From: Butyricicoccus sp. OM04-18BH
Lineage (GTDB): Bacteria > Bacillota > Clostridia > Oscillospirales > Butyricicoccaceae
DNA length: 64,000 nucleotides
Direction: 5' to 3'
Assembly: GCF_003481705.1 (NCBI RefSeq)
Contig: NZ_QULN01000010.1
Span: 1 to 64,000, forward strand
The notes under the pieces were generated by a model, which did not search any database, had not been told where the DNA came from, and worked only from the letters and a program-made list of their open reading frames with translations. This document shows positions 44,175-52,904 of this stretch, one piece after another. The position numbers and the translations under genes were made by a program. Within the stretch, counting starts at the first letter, position 1. Every line of letters starts with the position of its first letter.

Positions 44175-44891
44175 TTAAAGCTGCGAGAATACCTCGCCGA
44201 TCGGCGCGTGAATGACCAGATCGGCTCTGCGGTCTGCCGGAGTAGGAGACTTGTTGACGAGAACGAGCTTGTTCCCGCGATAATAGTCGATCAGACCGGC
44301 CGCCGGGTAAACCGCAAGCGACGTGCCGCCGATGATCAGCATATCCGCTTTGGAGATGTATTCAACGCTCTTGTTGATGGTATAGCTGTCGAGCCCCTCC
44401 TCATACAGAACGACATCCGGCTTGATCGTGCCGCCGCAGCTGCACTTCGGGATGCCGGTGCCGGAGGCGATCTTCTCGACCGGATACGGCTTGCGGCAGC
44501 GCATGCAGTAGTTGCGGAGCACCGAGCCATGCAGCTCGAGCACCTCCTTCGAGCCGGCCTTCTGGTGCAGTCCGTCGATGTTCTGCGTGACGACCGCGCG
44601 GCATTTGCCCTCGCGCTCCCATTCTGCGAGCTTGAGGTGCGCGGCGTTCGGCTGCGCGTCGAGCGCGAGCATTTTCGCGCGGTAGAACCGGTAGAATTCT
44701 GCGGTCTCGCTGAGGAAAAACGTGTGGCTGAGAATGGTCTCCGGCGGATACTTGTACTGCTGATTGTACAGACCGTCTACCGAACGGAAATCCGGAATGC
44801 CGCTCTCAGTCGAAACGCCCGCACCGCCGAAAAAGACGATGTTGTCGCAGCCGTCGACCCATTCCTTGAGCTTTGCGATTTCAGAAGTCAT
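44175..44891 (-). CDS. Sir2-type NAD-dependent protein deacylase
   Basis: 238 residues. GGAGVSTESGIPDFRS binds NAD, TQNIDGLHQKAG and LHGSV contain the catalytic His, and the zinc knuckle is CMRCRKPY with CSCGG. VVLYEEGL and GGTSLAVYPAAGLID complete the family. It removes acetyl or longer acyl groups from lysines using NAD. Confidence 0.9.
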   Translation of the reverse strand: MTSEIAKLKEWVDGCDNIVFFGGAGVSTESGIPDFRSVDGLYNQQYKYPPETILSHTFFLSETAEFYRFYRAKMLALDAQPNAAHLKLAEWEREGKCRAVVTQNIDGLHQKAGSKEVLELHGSVLRNYCMRCRKPYPVEKIASGTGIPKCSCGGTIKPDVVLYEEGLDSYTINKSVEYISKADMLIIGGTSLAVYPAAGLIDYYRGNKLVLVNKSPTPADRRADLVIHAPIGEVFSQL

Positions 44892-44918
44892 GGAAAATTC
44901 CTTCTTTCCTTCCCGTTT

Positions 44919-45440
44919 TTACTTGACGATGTTGCAGACGCCTTCCCTGCGCTCGTGCGGCTGGGTCTCCTTTGCGATGTAGCCGATGGCGGCGGAGCAG
45001 GTGACGATGTGGTCCTCCGGCGTGCCGTACTCGGTCAGCAGGGCGCGGACAGCCGGTACGTCGCACTGGTCGCGCACCTGATTGATCCAGCAGGAGCCGA
45101 GGCCGAGCTCGGTCGCCGCGAGCATCAGATTTTCGATAGCGGCCGCGCCGTTGAGCAGGGCGTTACGGTCGTCGCGCTCGCAGGAGATGTTGATGATGAC
45201 CGGCGCACCGTAGAAATTGTACTCGGGGCCGCGGTTGTCCGCCTCAGCGATGGCGCGCGCGAGTTTCAGCGTCTTTTCCGGGTTGTAAACGACCGAAAAA
45301 TGCCAGTTATATCTGCCCATGCCGGACGGCGCCCACTCAGCCGCTTCAACGATCCGGCGGATCTGCTCGACCGGCGGAAGCTCGGGCTTGAAGGCACGGG
45401 TGGAACGGCGGGATTTGATGATGTTCATAAGCTCAGACAT
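44919..45440 (-). CDS. nitroreductase-family FMN protein
   Basis: 173 residues from the ATG at 45440 (CAGGAGG upstream). NIIKSRRSTRAFKPELPP is the FMN-binding N-terminal motif, with AAEWAPSGMGRYNWHF and GLGSCWINQVRDQ following. This is a short member of the family. It probably reduces quinones, nitro compounds or flavins; the natural substrate cannot be told. Confidence 0.8.
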   Translation of the reverse strand: MSELMNIIKSRRSTRAFKPELPPVEQIRRIVEAAEWAPSGMGRYNWHFSVVYNPEKTLKLARAIAEADNRGPEYNFYGAPVIINISCERDDRNALLNGAAAIENLMLAATELGLGSCWINQVRDQCDVPAVRALLTEYGTPEDHIVTCSAAIGYIAKETQPHERREGVCNIVK

Positions 45441-45605
45441 GGAAATGACCTCCTGTTTCACGGCCGGAGGAAGTCCTCCTCCGGCATGTGTCTGCGTGTT
45501 TTTGTACGATGAATACAGTATAACGCTTTCCGGGCGCGTTTTCAAGACAATATGAACAAAAATACAGAGAAATGCAGAAAAACTCTGTAAAATCACGTTG
45601 TTTTG

Positions 45606-45614
45606 TGCTATACT
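45606..45614 (+). promoter_or_regulatory. extended -10 promoter of the ABC-F gene
   Basis: TGCTATACT matches TGnTATAAT and lies 64 bases before the ATG at 45678. No convincing -35 is seen. Confidence 0.5.
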
Positions 45615-45677
45615 GATTAGGATTGTATAATTGGAAACAATGGCATGAAAGCCACGTCATATGGAGGAAGCTTCTAC

Positions 45678-47282
45678 ATGATCAATATCAGCGAACTGAG
45701 CCTGAACTTCAGCGGCGAGCCGCTGTTCAAGGACGTAAACCTTAAATTCACGCAGGGCAACTGCTACGGCGTCATCGGCGCGAACGGCGCCGGCAAGTCC
45801 ACCTTCCTGCGCATTCTGTCGGGCGATCTCGACCCGTCCACCGGCACGGTATCCATCGCGCCCAAGACGCGCATGAGCGTGCTCAAGCAGGACCACTTTG
45901 CCTTCAACGACGAGACCGTTCTCAACACCGTACTCGGCGGCAACGAGCGTCTGCTCGCTGTCATGCGCGAGAAGGACGCACTTTACATGAAGGACCCGTT
46001 CACCGAGGAGGACGGCAACAAGGCAGCCGAGCTCGAGGCCGAGTTCGCCGAGATGGGCGGCTGGGACGCCGAGACCGAGACCAGCCTGCTGCTCAACGGC
46101 CTCGGTCTGGATGCGGACGCCATTCTGTACACCGAGATGAAGAACCTCGGCGACGTCGAGAAGGTCAAGGTCCTGCTCGCCCGCGCGCTGTTCGGCAAGC
46201 CGGACATCCTGCTGCTCGACGAGCCGACCAACCATCTGGATATTCAGGCGATCCGCTGGCTCGAGGATTTTCTTGCGGACTTCGAGGGCACCGTCCTCGT
46301 TGTATCGCATGACCGTCACTTCCTCAACAACGTATGTACCCACATCGTCGACATCGACTACGGCAAGATCAAGCTGTATGTCGGCAACTACGAGTTCTGG
46401 TACGAGTCCTCTCAGCTCGTTCAGCGCATGATCAAGGATCAGAACCGCAAGAACGAGGAGAAGATCAAGGAGCTGCAGAACTTTATCCAGCGCTTTGCAG
46501 CGAACAAGTCCAAGTCCCGTCAGGCGACCAGCCGCCGCAAGCTGATCGACAAGCTGACCGTCGAGGAAATGCCGGCGTCGTCCCGCCGCTATCCGTGGGT
46601 CGCGTTCCAGCAGGACCGCGAGGCCGGCAAGGATATTCTCGAGGTCCGCGGCATCTCCAAGACCATCGACGGCGAGAAGGTGCTCGACAACGTTTCGTTC
46701 ATCGTGCGCCGCGGCGACAAGATCGCGTTCATCTCGGACAACGAGCTTGCCATGACCACGCTGTTCCAGATCCTCATGGGCGAGATGAAGCCGGACGAGG
46801 GCAGCTTCAAGTGGGGCGTTACCACCTCGCAGAGCTATTTCCCGAAGGACAACAACGAGTTCTTCGACGGCCACGAGGAGAATATGCTCGACTGGATCGC
46901 GCCGTACTCCCAGACCGATACGCTGGAGTCCACGCTGCGCGGCTTCCTCGGCCGTATGCTGTTCTCGGGCGACGATGTTTACAAGCCGGTCCGCGTGCTG
47001 TCGGGCGGCGAGAAGGTCCGCCTGATGCTCGCGCGCATGATGCTGTTCGGCTCGAACGTGCTGGTCGTCGATCAGCCGACCAACCACCTCGATCTGGAGT
47101 CCATCACGGCGGTCAATAACGGCGTGCGCGACTTCAAGGGCACGGTGCTGTTCGCGTCGCACGACCATGAGTTCGTTCAGACGATCGCGACCCGTATCAT
47201 TGAAATCCGCGAGAAGGGCGTACTCGACAAGGAATGCACCTACGACGAGTTCCTCGACTTCCGCGAGACGTATAAGGGCTAA
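45678..47282 (+). CDS. ABC-F family ATP-binding protein
   Basis: 534 residues from the ATG at 45678 (GGAGG 12 bases upstream). Two ABC cassettes without membrane spans: GANGAGKSTFLRILSGDLDP, then LDEPTNHLDIQAIRWLEDF and SHDRHFLNNVCTHI, a charged linker (about 240-305), and a second cassette with LSGGEKVRLMLARMML and DQPTNHLDLESI. The second Walker A is degenerate (FISDNELAMTTLF instead of G-x-x-G-x-G-K), which is unusual. ABC-F proteins act on the ribosome in translation or antibiotic protection. Confidence 0.85.
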   Translation: MINISELSLNFSGEPLFKDVNLKFTQGNCYGVIGANGAGKSTFLRILSGDLDPSTGTVSIAPKTRMSVLKQDHFAFNDETVLNTVLGGNERLLAVMREKDALYMKDPFTEEDGNKAAELEAEFAEMGGWDAETETSLLLNGLGLDADAILYTEMKNLGDVEKVKVLLARALFGKPDILLLDEPTNHLDIQAIRWLEDFLADFEGTVLVVSHDRHFLNNVCTHIVDIDYGKIKLYVGNYEFWYESSQLVQRMIKDQNRKNEEKIKELQNFIQRFAANKSKSRQATSRRKLIDKLTVEEMPASSRRYPWVAFQQDREAGKDILEVRGISKTIDGEKVLDNVSFIVRRGDKIAFISDNELAMTTLFQILMGEMKPDEGSFKWGVTTSQSYFPKDNNEFFDGHEENMLDWIAPYSQTDTLESTLRGFLGRMLFSGDDVYKPVRVLSGGEKVRLMLARMMLFGSNVLVVDQPTNHLDLESITAVNNGVRDFKGTVLFASHDHEFVQTIATRIIEIREKGVLDKECTYDEFLDFRETYKG

Positions 47283-47284
47283 GC

Positions 47285-47885
47285 CCTTATTATTCCTGCC
47301 GCCGGAGGCGAAGCTTTTTTCTGCTTCACCCGAAGCAGACGGCAGATTTTCCGCCGATACAGCGGCGCAGCCGGTGGAGGCGAGACAGACCCTCCCGGGA
47401 CGGGGGATATTCGCCATGACATGGCATGTGCATTGCCGCCGCCCGGCGGCGGGGGCAAGAGGGGCAGGGACACCAAGGTTTCCCTGCCCCTCTTAACTCC
47501 CCAACCTTTCCTTAGGACGCGACTCCCTTCGGTCGCGCGTCTAAATGCGAGGGGCCCACAGGGGTGTCTGGTGCTCCAAGAGTACACACTTGATCGAAGC
47601 GGAGCTTTTCGCAGCGCCAAACAAGCGCCCGGCACCGTCTGGCCGCGCACTGTTATGCGCGGCCAGCTACGCAAAGTAAATTCAGGGCAGCTCGGCTGCA
47701 TATAAGCTGCCCGACGCACGGAACCGAGCCCCCGTAACTCTCGTTTCGCTGCACATCTCCGATGTGTCAGCGCAAAGGAGGGTTTGGGGGAGTCAAGAGG
47801 GGGCAAGGGAACCATACGGTGCCCTTGCCCCCTTTTGCCCCCGCCGCCGGGCGGCGGTATGCCGCTTTACCCAAAGCAGAAACAG
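47285..47885. repeat. structured intergenic repeat, copy 2
   Basis: The core 47460-47841 matches 41996-42377 with about one change per ten bases, in the same orientation. Shared pieces include GACGCGACTCCC, GGCCGCGCACTG with TGCGCGGC, and TGATCGAAGCGGAGCTTTTC. The left arm (CCGCCGATACAGCGGCGCAG) matches copy 1; the right arm is shorter. In this copy GGGCAGCT/AGCTGCCC near 47686-47712 forms a stem that copy 1 lacks. Confidence 0.8.
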
Positions 47886-47929
47886 TCGTTTTTCATACAA
47901 AACAAATAGACTTTCTCCCTCTTCTATGG

Positions 47930-47951
47930 TATACTATTCTTAAATAGTATA
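47930..47951. promoter_or_regulatory. distal promoter with palindromic operator upstream of rrf2
   Basis: The -10 of an extended promoter (TGGTATACT, -10 at 47930-47935) is one arm of TATACTATT-CTTA-AATAGTATA, a perfect 9-bp inverted repeat. The other arm covers the likely start site. Confidence 0.6.
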
Positions 47952-47982
47952 GTTAACACTCTATGCTATCACCCATTCATTA

Positions 47983-47999
47983 TTGATAATTATTATCAA
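47983..47999. promoter_or_regulatory. perfect Fur/PerR-type 7-1-7 box
   Basis: TTGATAATTATTATCAA contains TGATAATTATTATCA, identical to the Fur-family 7-1-7 consensus. It lies between the distal and proximal promoters of the rrf2-rubrerythrin operon. Fur and PerR cannot be told apart by the box alone. Confidence 0.75.
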
Positions 48000-48032
48000 A
48001 TAAAATTATTTATTTATTTTGACAAAAAACTA

Positions 48033-48073
48033 TTGACATTTGTGTGGAACAGAGCTATACTATAGTTGTTCCA
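48033..48073 (+). promoter_or_regulatory. proximal rrf2 promoter with flanking inverted repeat
   Basis: TTGACA (48033-48038), 17 bases, TATACT (48056-48061). TGGAACA (48045-48051) and TGTTCCA (48067-48073) are perfect 7-bp inverted arms around the -10, placed as a repressor site, most simply for Rrf2 itself. Confidence 0.7.
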
Positions 48074-48094
48074 AGAGAGAAAGGAAGGAACAAG

Positions 48095-48517
48095 TTGAGA
48101 ATCACTCACGAGGCAGATTACGCGATTCGCGTAACCTATTGTCTGGCACTTACCGGCGGCAAGCAGTGCGCCACGGATATTTCCGAGCTGACAGGAGTTA
48201 CCCTCCGTTTCGCGCTCAAGATCCTCCGCAAGCTTACGCAGTCCGGTATCACCAAGTCCTACAAGGGCGTCGCCGGAGGCTATGAACTCAACCGCTCCCC
48301 TTCCGAAATCAGTCTGGGTGAAATCATTGAATGCATCGACGGCCCGATCGCAATTAACCATTGCCTCGCCAACGAATTTCAGTGCACCCATGTGGGAAGT
48401 CAGAATGAATGCGACTTTCACCGCGTGTTCTCGGAGATCAACCGGTCTCTGCGCGGTCAGCTCTTTGCGATAACGATGGATCGCTTCCTTCCGGCTAAGC
48501 TTTTACAGAACAAATAA
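48095..48517 (+). CDS. Rrf2-family transcriptional regulator
   Basis: 140 residues from a TTG at 48095 (AAGGAAGGA upstream), giving the canonical start [18 protein letters not shown]. Winged helix [19 protein letters not shown] with wing [15 protein letters not shown]. Three cysteines, [10 protein letters not shown] and QNEC, are placed like the Fe-S ligands of IscR/NsrR-type members. It likely senses redox or nitric oxide through an Fe-S cluster and controls its own operon with rubrerythrin. Confidence 0.85.
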   Translation: MRITHEADYAIRVTYCLALTGGKQCATDISELTGVTLRFALKILRKLTQSGITKSYKGVAGGYELNRSPSEISLGEIIECIDGPIAINHCLANEFQCTHVGSQNECDFHRVFSEINRSLRGQLFAITMDRFLPAKLLQNK

Positions 48518-48560
48518 ATTCCAACTACCTATTCAGGACAAGAAACAGGAGGAAATCATC

Positions 48561-49106
48561 ATGAAAAAGTTTGTATGCACCGTTTGCGGTTATGTTTACG
48601 AAGGCGAAGCAGCTCCGGCAGAGTGCCCGATCTGCCACGCACCGGCAGAGAAGTTCAAGGAGCAGGCTGGCGAAAAGACCTGGGCAGCTGAGCACGTTGT
48701 AGGCGTTGCACAGGGCGCTCCGGAGGACATCATGGCTGATCTGCGCGCTAACTTCGAGGGCGAGTGCTCCGAGGTCGGTATGTATCTGGCAATGGCCCGC
48801 GTCGCTCACCGCGAAGGCTACCCGGAAATCGGTCTGTACTGGGAGAAGGCTGCTTACGAGGAGGCTGAGCACGCTGCAAAGTTTGCTGAGCTGCTCGGCG
48901 AGGTCGTAACCGACTCCACCGAGAAGAACCTCCAGATGCGTGTTGACGCTGAGAACGGCGCAACCGCCGGCAAGTTCGATCTGGCTAAGCGCGCCAAGGC
49001 TCTCAACCTCGACGCTATCCACGACACTGTTCATGAGATGGCTCGCGACGAGGCCCGCCACGGCAAGGCTTTCGAGGGTCTGCTGAAGCGTTACTTCAAC
49101 AAGTAA
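48561..49106 (+). CDS. reverse rubrerythrin (NADH peroxidase component)
   Basis: 181 residues. The rubredoxin-type FeS4 domain is N-terminal ([10 protein letters not shown] and [11 protein letters not shown]), followed by the diiron ferritin-like domain with [31 protein letters not shown] and [14 protein letters not shown]. This reversed order is known from Clostridium proteins that reduce hydrogen peroxide in oxygen defence. It lies 43 bases after rrf2, so the two are probably one operon. Confidence 0.9.
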   Translation: MKKFVCTVCGYVYEGEAAPAECPICHAPAEKFKEQAGEKTWAAEHVVGVAQGAPEDIMADLRANFEGECSEVGMYLAMARVAHREGYPEIGLYWEKAAYEEAEHAAKFAELLGEVVTDSTEKNLQMRVDAENGATAGKFDLAKRAKALNLDAIHDTVHEMARDEARHGKAFEGLLKRYFNK

Positions 49107-49200
49107 GAAAGTCTGTATATCCGCGCTGGAGCCAGTCTCGGTAATGGCGAAAAGCCAGTGATTCCAGCGGTTTTCAGCACAAAAGATACGCAGCAACAGA

Positions 49201-49237
49201 AATGCGGTTCACAGTAAAGTGTGAGCCGCATTTTTCG
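49201..49237 (+). terminator. terminator of the rubrerythrin operon
   Basis: AATGCGGTTCACA and TGTGAGCCGCATT pair (one G-T), followed by TTTTC. A second long hairpin (CGCTGGA with TCCAGCG, 49121-49169) precedes it. Confidence 0.75.
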
Positions 49238-49341
49238 TCTGTATCCATACCCGAAATATGCCGGGGCAGACAAACAGCACAGTCTTTCTCCGTCCGCGCG
49301 GTCTCGCATCCAGGCAGGAAGGCTGTACCTGTCTGCGCCCG

Positions 49342-49839
49342 TCAGTCCGCGAAAAGCTGCACCCAGTAAAGCGTGCCGTCGATATTGACGCTCGCAGAGC
49401 CGATGCGCGAGTAACTGCTGTTCAGAATGTTCGCGCGGTGGCCCGGCGAATTCATCCACGCATTCACGACCTCGGATGCGCTTTTCTGGCCGGAGGCGAT
49501 GTTCTCCCCCGCCCGGAGATAGGTCACACCGCTCTCGCTGAGCGCCGAACTGAATGACGCACCCGACGGGCGTGTATGCGAAAAGCTGCGCGCGATCTCG
49601 CGTGCGCGCACCGCTGCCGCATCGCTGAGCGCACCGTCCTCGACGAGCGCGGCATAGCCGTTCTGACTGCGTGCGCTGTTCGTCAGACGAACGACCTCGC
49701 TCGCGGCACTGCTGCTCCGGATGCCTGCGCTCACACTGCTGCTCCCCTGTACCGGCCGGTCCAAATGAGCTGCGCCGGCGGCTCCTGTAAGCGCTGCGGC
49801 CGCCAGCGCGGCGAAAACAATTTTCTTTATCCTGTTCAT
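49342..49839 (-). CDS. exported CAP-domain protein
   Basis: 165 residues from the ATG at 49839 (AGGAGG upstream). Signal peptide (IVFAALAAAALTGAAGAAH), Ser-rich spacer, then a CAP domain: EVVRLTNSARSQNGYAALVED, AAVRAREIARSFSHTRPSG, YLRAGENIASG, AWMNSPGHRANILNSSYSRIG. It is a distant relative of the CAP protein carried by the conjugative element at 26159. Function not known. Confidence 0.8.
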   Translation of the reverse strand: MNRIKKIVFAALAAAALTGAAGAAHLDRPVQGSSSVSAGIRSSSAASEVVRLTNSARSQNGYAALVEDGALSDAAAVRAREIARSFSHTRPSGASFSSALSESGVTYLRAGENIASGQKSASEVVNAWMNSPGHRANILNSSYSRIGSASVNIDGTLYWVQLFAD

Positions 49840-50094
49840 GTGCTTTCCTCCTGTAAAACGGCGGCTCTGCGTCCGCTCTGCGGCAAGTATACCATGTTTT
49901 ACAACCGTTCTGCAATGGAAATACCGGCTATCCAAGCCAGTTTATGCCGTTTTCGGAAACATTTCATTCGTTTTACAGCATTCTAAAAAATATTTGCATT
50001 TGCCGGTTTGATGCGTCATAATGATAGTGGGAAAATTTTTGCACCGAAATGCACACACATACACCTCTTTTCGGTTTTAAGGAGATGAAACACC

Positions 50095-51285
50095 ATGCTG
50101 ATCCCCCCTTCCCGTCCCTGGCATCGTGCAGAGAACGCGGAGGAATTGCTTGCGCTCTCAAAGAAACTCGGACTCACCCCGAAGAAGGCTGTCGAACCCA
50201 AGCCGCTTGTTTACCGTGATCTGCTGAACGGCACGAGCGAGCCGTGCGCGCTCGTCGGCAGCGAGGGCGAACGCTACGCCATCATTGACATCGGCGGCGG
50301 TCTGCACATCATCCATATCGACTGTCTTGCCGATATGCAGTCCGGCTCGCGCACCAGACGTACCGAGGCCGAACCGGATTGCCCGGTCTATACGGTCATC
50401 GACATCGAAACGACCGGTCTCGACCGCCAGACCGCTGAGATCATTGAATTCGGCGCGCTGCGCATTGAGAACGGAACGCCGGCAGCACAGTTTTCCATGC
50501 TCGTGCAGGCTTCCACGCCCGTTCCTCCGGTCTGCGCCGAACTGACGGGCATCACGGATGATATGCTTGCCGGACAGCCTGAGATCCGCGAAGCGCTCGC
50601 GGCATTTGTCGCATTTATCGGAGATACGCCGCTCGTCGGTCAAAATCTGCTGGATTTTGATCTGCCGATCATCAACCGCATCTGCGAGGAGCAGGGCATT
50701 TCCCCGCTCCGGAACCGGTGCTGCGATACCCTGCTCACGGCACGGCGCTGCCTCACGCTGTCGAGCTACAGGCTCGAAGCACTGGCGTCGGCGCTGGGCG
50801 CAGAGCAGAGCACGGCGCACCGTGCGCTCGGCGACTGCGAAACGACATACCGCGTGTTCGAAAGGCTCGCTGAGGATTATCCTGCGGCAGTTCAATGGAC
50901 ACGGCCGCCGCGCCCGCGCAAAACAGCTCCGTCTGCACCGCGTCCGCGCGTTACCGCGTCGCAGCTTGCGCATTTTCAGTCGCGCCCAAAGGCAAAGGAC
51001 ATCGTCCCGGCGACCGACCTGTTCGACCCGGCACATCCGCTGTTCGACAAGACCTGCGTGCTGACGGGCGAGCTGCTGAAGCTGAGCGACCGGGAAGCCA
51101 TGCAGCGCATCGCCGACTGCGGCGGTAAAAACGCCGATAATGTGACAAAAAAGACCGATTTTCTCATTGTCGGCGGCGGTTCGCCCAGTGAGAAGAAGAG
51201 CGGCAAGGTCCGCAAGGCCGAGGAATATATTGAAAAGGGCATTCCGATCCGCATAATCAGCGAGGAAGAATTTCTTCAAATGTGA
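50095..51285 (+). CDS. DEDDh exonuclease with C-terminal BRCT domain
   Basis: 396 residues (AAGGAG upstream). After a 100-residue N-terminal region, the DnaQ-like domain has YTVIDIETTGLDRQTAEIIEFGA, VGQNLLDFDLPII and HRALGDCETTY, giving all D-E-D-D-h residues. Residues about 310-396 (LFDKTCVLTGELLKLSDREA, GGKNADNVTKKTDFLIVGGG) are a BRCT domain of the kind found in NAD-dependent ligases. The combination is typical of DNA polymerase III epsilon-like repair nucleases in Clostridia. Confidence 0.85.
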   Translation: MLIPPSRPWHRAENAEELLALSKKLGLTPKKAVEPKPLVYRDLLNGTSEPCALVGSEGERYAIIDIGGGLHIIHIDCLADMQSGSRTRRTEAEPDCPVYTVIDIETTGLDRQTAEIIEFGALRIENGTPAAQFSMLVQASTPVPPVCAELTGITDDMLAGQPEIREALAAFVAFIGDTPLVGQNLLDFDLPIINRICEEQGISPLRNRCCDTLLTARRCLTLSSYRLEALASALGAEQSTAHRALGDCETTYRVFERLAEDYPAAVQWTRPPRPRKTAPSAPRPRVTASQLAHFQSRPKAKDIVPATDLFDPAHPLFDKTCVLTGELLKLSDREAMQRIADCGGKNADNVTKKTDFLIVGGGSPSEKKSGKVRKAEEYIEKGIPIRIISEEEFLQM

Positions 51286-51290
51286 GGGCC

Positions 51291-51340
51291 GGGTTTTCCC
51301 GGCAGAGATAAAAGGGGCAGGGACGCCAAGGCTTCCCTGC
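51291..51340 (+). repeat. fragment of the structured intergenic repeat
   Basis: CCCGGCAGAGATAAAAGGGG, then CAGGGACGCCAAGGCTTCCCTGC, matches 41982-42024 of copy 1. The rest of 51286-51655 shows only a hairpin at 51379-51407 (GAGGCCACCGG with complement) and the terminator below. Confidence 0.65.
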
Positions 51341-51474
51341 ACAGGGACATCAACCAAATACCGTTCATGAGCAGAGCATGAGGCCACCGGAAATCACCCG
51401 GTGGCCTCGCTTTGCATGATACAGGCTGACGCCCTTATTTGCCCTGATAGGCGCGATGTAAGCGATAAATAACT

Positions 51475-51514
51475 AAAATGCCGACAGCCACCAGAGAGTG
51501 GCTTCCGGCATTTT
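51475..51514. terminator. terminator between the exonuclease and IclR genes
   Basis: AAAATGCCG and CGGCATTTT enclose a nested GCCAC/GTGGC hairpin; T residues flank both sides. Confidence 0.75.
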
Positions 51515-51655
51515 GTCAGGGTGCTTTCTTGCAGACATCGGGTAGGTTCTCGGACCAGGGCATCAGATTAAGGAAGGCTTTTCAGTCATTACACATCCAG
51601 ATAATTTTCTTAGCGGCATAACATGACCAGGACAATCGTTTCCTTATATTTCGTT

Positions 51656-52423
51656 TTACAGCCGATAGCCAAGCAGACGCGAGATGTTATGCGCCGTCTG
51701 CCGCGCCTCCCGGATCATGACCTCCTGATCCTCCCGCATTCGGTAATCTGGGCCGGAAATGCTCACAGCCGCCACCACCTTGCGGTTCATATCATAGACC
51801 GGCGCCGCCACGCAGATCAGCCCCGCTTCAATCTCACCCTCATCCATGGCATATCCGTTGAGCCGGGCCTGGACCAGCTGGGAACGCAGCTGGTCGGAAT
51901 CGGTGATGGTGTTGCTGGTCAGCGGATAAGCCTTGCGGTTCATCCACTGGCAGTAATCGTCGATGTATGCCTCGTTCTGGCAGGAAAGCATCGCCTTGCC
52001 GCTGCTGGTGGCATAGGCCGGCGCCCGGCCGCCAATCTGTGTGTTGCAGACAATGGAGCGGTGGGTCTCCACTTTATCCAGATAAAAAATATCGTGCTCC
52101 AGCAACACGCTGAGATTAATGGTCTCATGCACAGTGTCGCTCAGGTGCTCCAGCTCCGGCCTGGCCACCCGCCGAAGGTCCGATTGACCCAGAATCGCAC
52201 TGGCCAACAGCATCAGCCGCGGCCCCACCCGATAGCTCTTGCGGACAGGGTCCTGCACCAAATACTGCCGCTCCGCCAGCGTGGACACCTGACGAAACAC
52301 CGTGGTAGAGGGCATATCCAGATGGTCCACCAGCGCCTTCAGCGTCCATTCGGTCTCTCTGTCCATGAAACACTCCAGGATCTGTAAGGCGCGGAGGATA
52401 CTGGACACTTGCTCTTTCGCCAT
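51656..52423 (-). CDS. IclR-family transcriptional regulator
   Basis: 255 residues. N-terminal helix-turn-helix SSILRALQILECFMDRETEW, DHLDMPSTTVFRQVSTLAER; C-terminal effector domain with HDIFYLDKVETHRSIVCNTQIGG, YATSSGKAMLS and GEIEAGLICVAAPVYD. It sits beside a keto-deoxy-sugar catabolic cluster and probably responds to a pathway intermediate such as KDG. Candidate operators (TTCC-N7-GGAA) occur at 52559, 53851 and 56590. Confidence 0.85.
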   Translation of the reverse strand: MAKEQVSSILRALQILECFMDRETEWTLKALVDHLDMPSTTVFRQVSTLAERQYLVQDPVRKSYRVGPRLMLLASAILGQSDLRRVARPELEHLSDTVHETINLSVLLEHDIFYLDKVETHRSIVCNTQIGGRAPAYATSSGKAMLSCQNEAYIDDYCQWMNRKAYPLTSNTITDSDQLRSQLVQARLNGYAMDEGEIEAGLICVAAPVYDMNRKVVAAVSISGPDYRMREDQEVMIREARQTAHNISRLLGYRL

Positions 52424-52558
52424 ATATTTCTCTTCCTTTCGCGCAAAACGCTCATTTTTTTAAGATGCTTGGCAAATAAACGGAAAAATCCTATGATATT
52501 AGTATACCATAAGAGAGGCTGCTTGTGAATCTTTTTCGTCTTAAATTCCGGAATTAAA

Positions 52559-52573
52559 GTCCGTACTATGGAA
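52559..52573. promoter_or_regulatory. IclR operator site A
   Basis: GTCC-GTACTAT-GGAA fits TTCC-N7-GGAA with one mismatch, in the divergent region between iclR and the nifJ remnant. TTCCGGAA-like sequence adjoins at 52545. A minus-strand extended -10 (TATGGTATACT) for iclR is at about 52500-52510. Confidence 0.55.
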
Positions 52574-52653
52574 CTTTTTGAGTTTCTCCCTTCTCCCTTG
52601 CCTATACAGCCCAGACAGCGGCTGAAAATAAGGACTTAGAAAGGAAATGAAAC

Positions 52654-52804
52654 ATGAGCAAAAAAGCGTTGTCATGGACGGCGATACCGCAGCAGCCTAT
52701 ATCTCTTACGCCTTCTTCCACCATGCGGAAAAGGCCATTGCCACCTGCAAATCACCGCCGGCGATCTGGCGGCGGAAACAGGGAGCACCATCGCCATGCG
52801 CTGA
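52654..52804 (+). pseudogene. nifJ (pyruvate:ferredoxin oxidoreductase) N-terminal remnant
   Basis: AAGGAAATGAAAC then ATG gives MSKKA; one base lost, the frame continues VVMDGDTAAAYISYAF, the conserved start of pyruvate:ferredoxin oxidoreductases. The rest is unrelated and a third frame ends ITAGDLAAETGSTIAMR before TGA. Only the first 25 codons of nifJ survive. A strong terminator (GGCCCGCTGT stem, 52853-52886) follows. Nothing else is visible in 52424-52904. Confidence 0.55.
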
Positions 52805-52852
52805 GGGCCTCTTTCTCTCCCGGATTCCCTGGGCCTTCCATATTCAAAAAGC

Positions 52853-52886
52853 GGCCCGCTGTCTGAATACAGCGGGCCACTTTTTT
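52853..52886. terminator. terminator between nifJ remnant and aldolase gene
   Basis: GGCCCGCTGT, six-base loop, ACAGCGGGCC, then a run of six T on the plus strand. Confidence 0.85.
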
Positions 52887-52904
52887 GCTTTTTGCAGGGG
52901 AAAT

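Noticed and set aside
45657..47417. 586-codon minus-strand frame opposite the ABC-F gene
   Set aside because: Antisense shadow; the plus strand has all ABC motifs and a good ribosome site.
52690..52720. A second nifJ-like match (LTPSSTM) in another frame of the remnant
   Set aside because: It overlaps the same bases as the stronger VVMDGDTAAAYISYAF match, so both cannot be ancestral.
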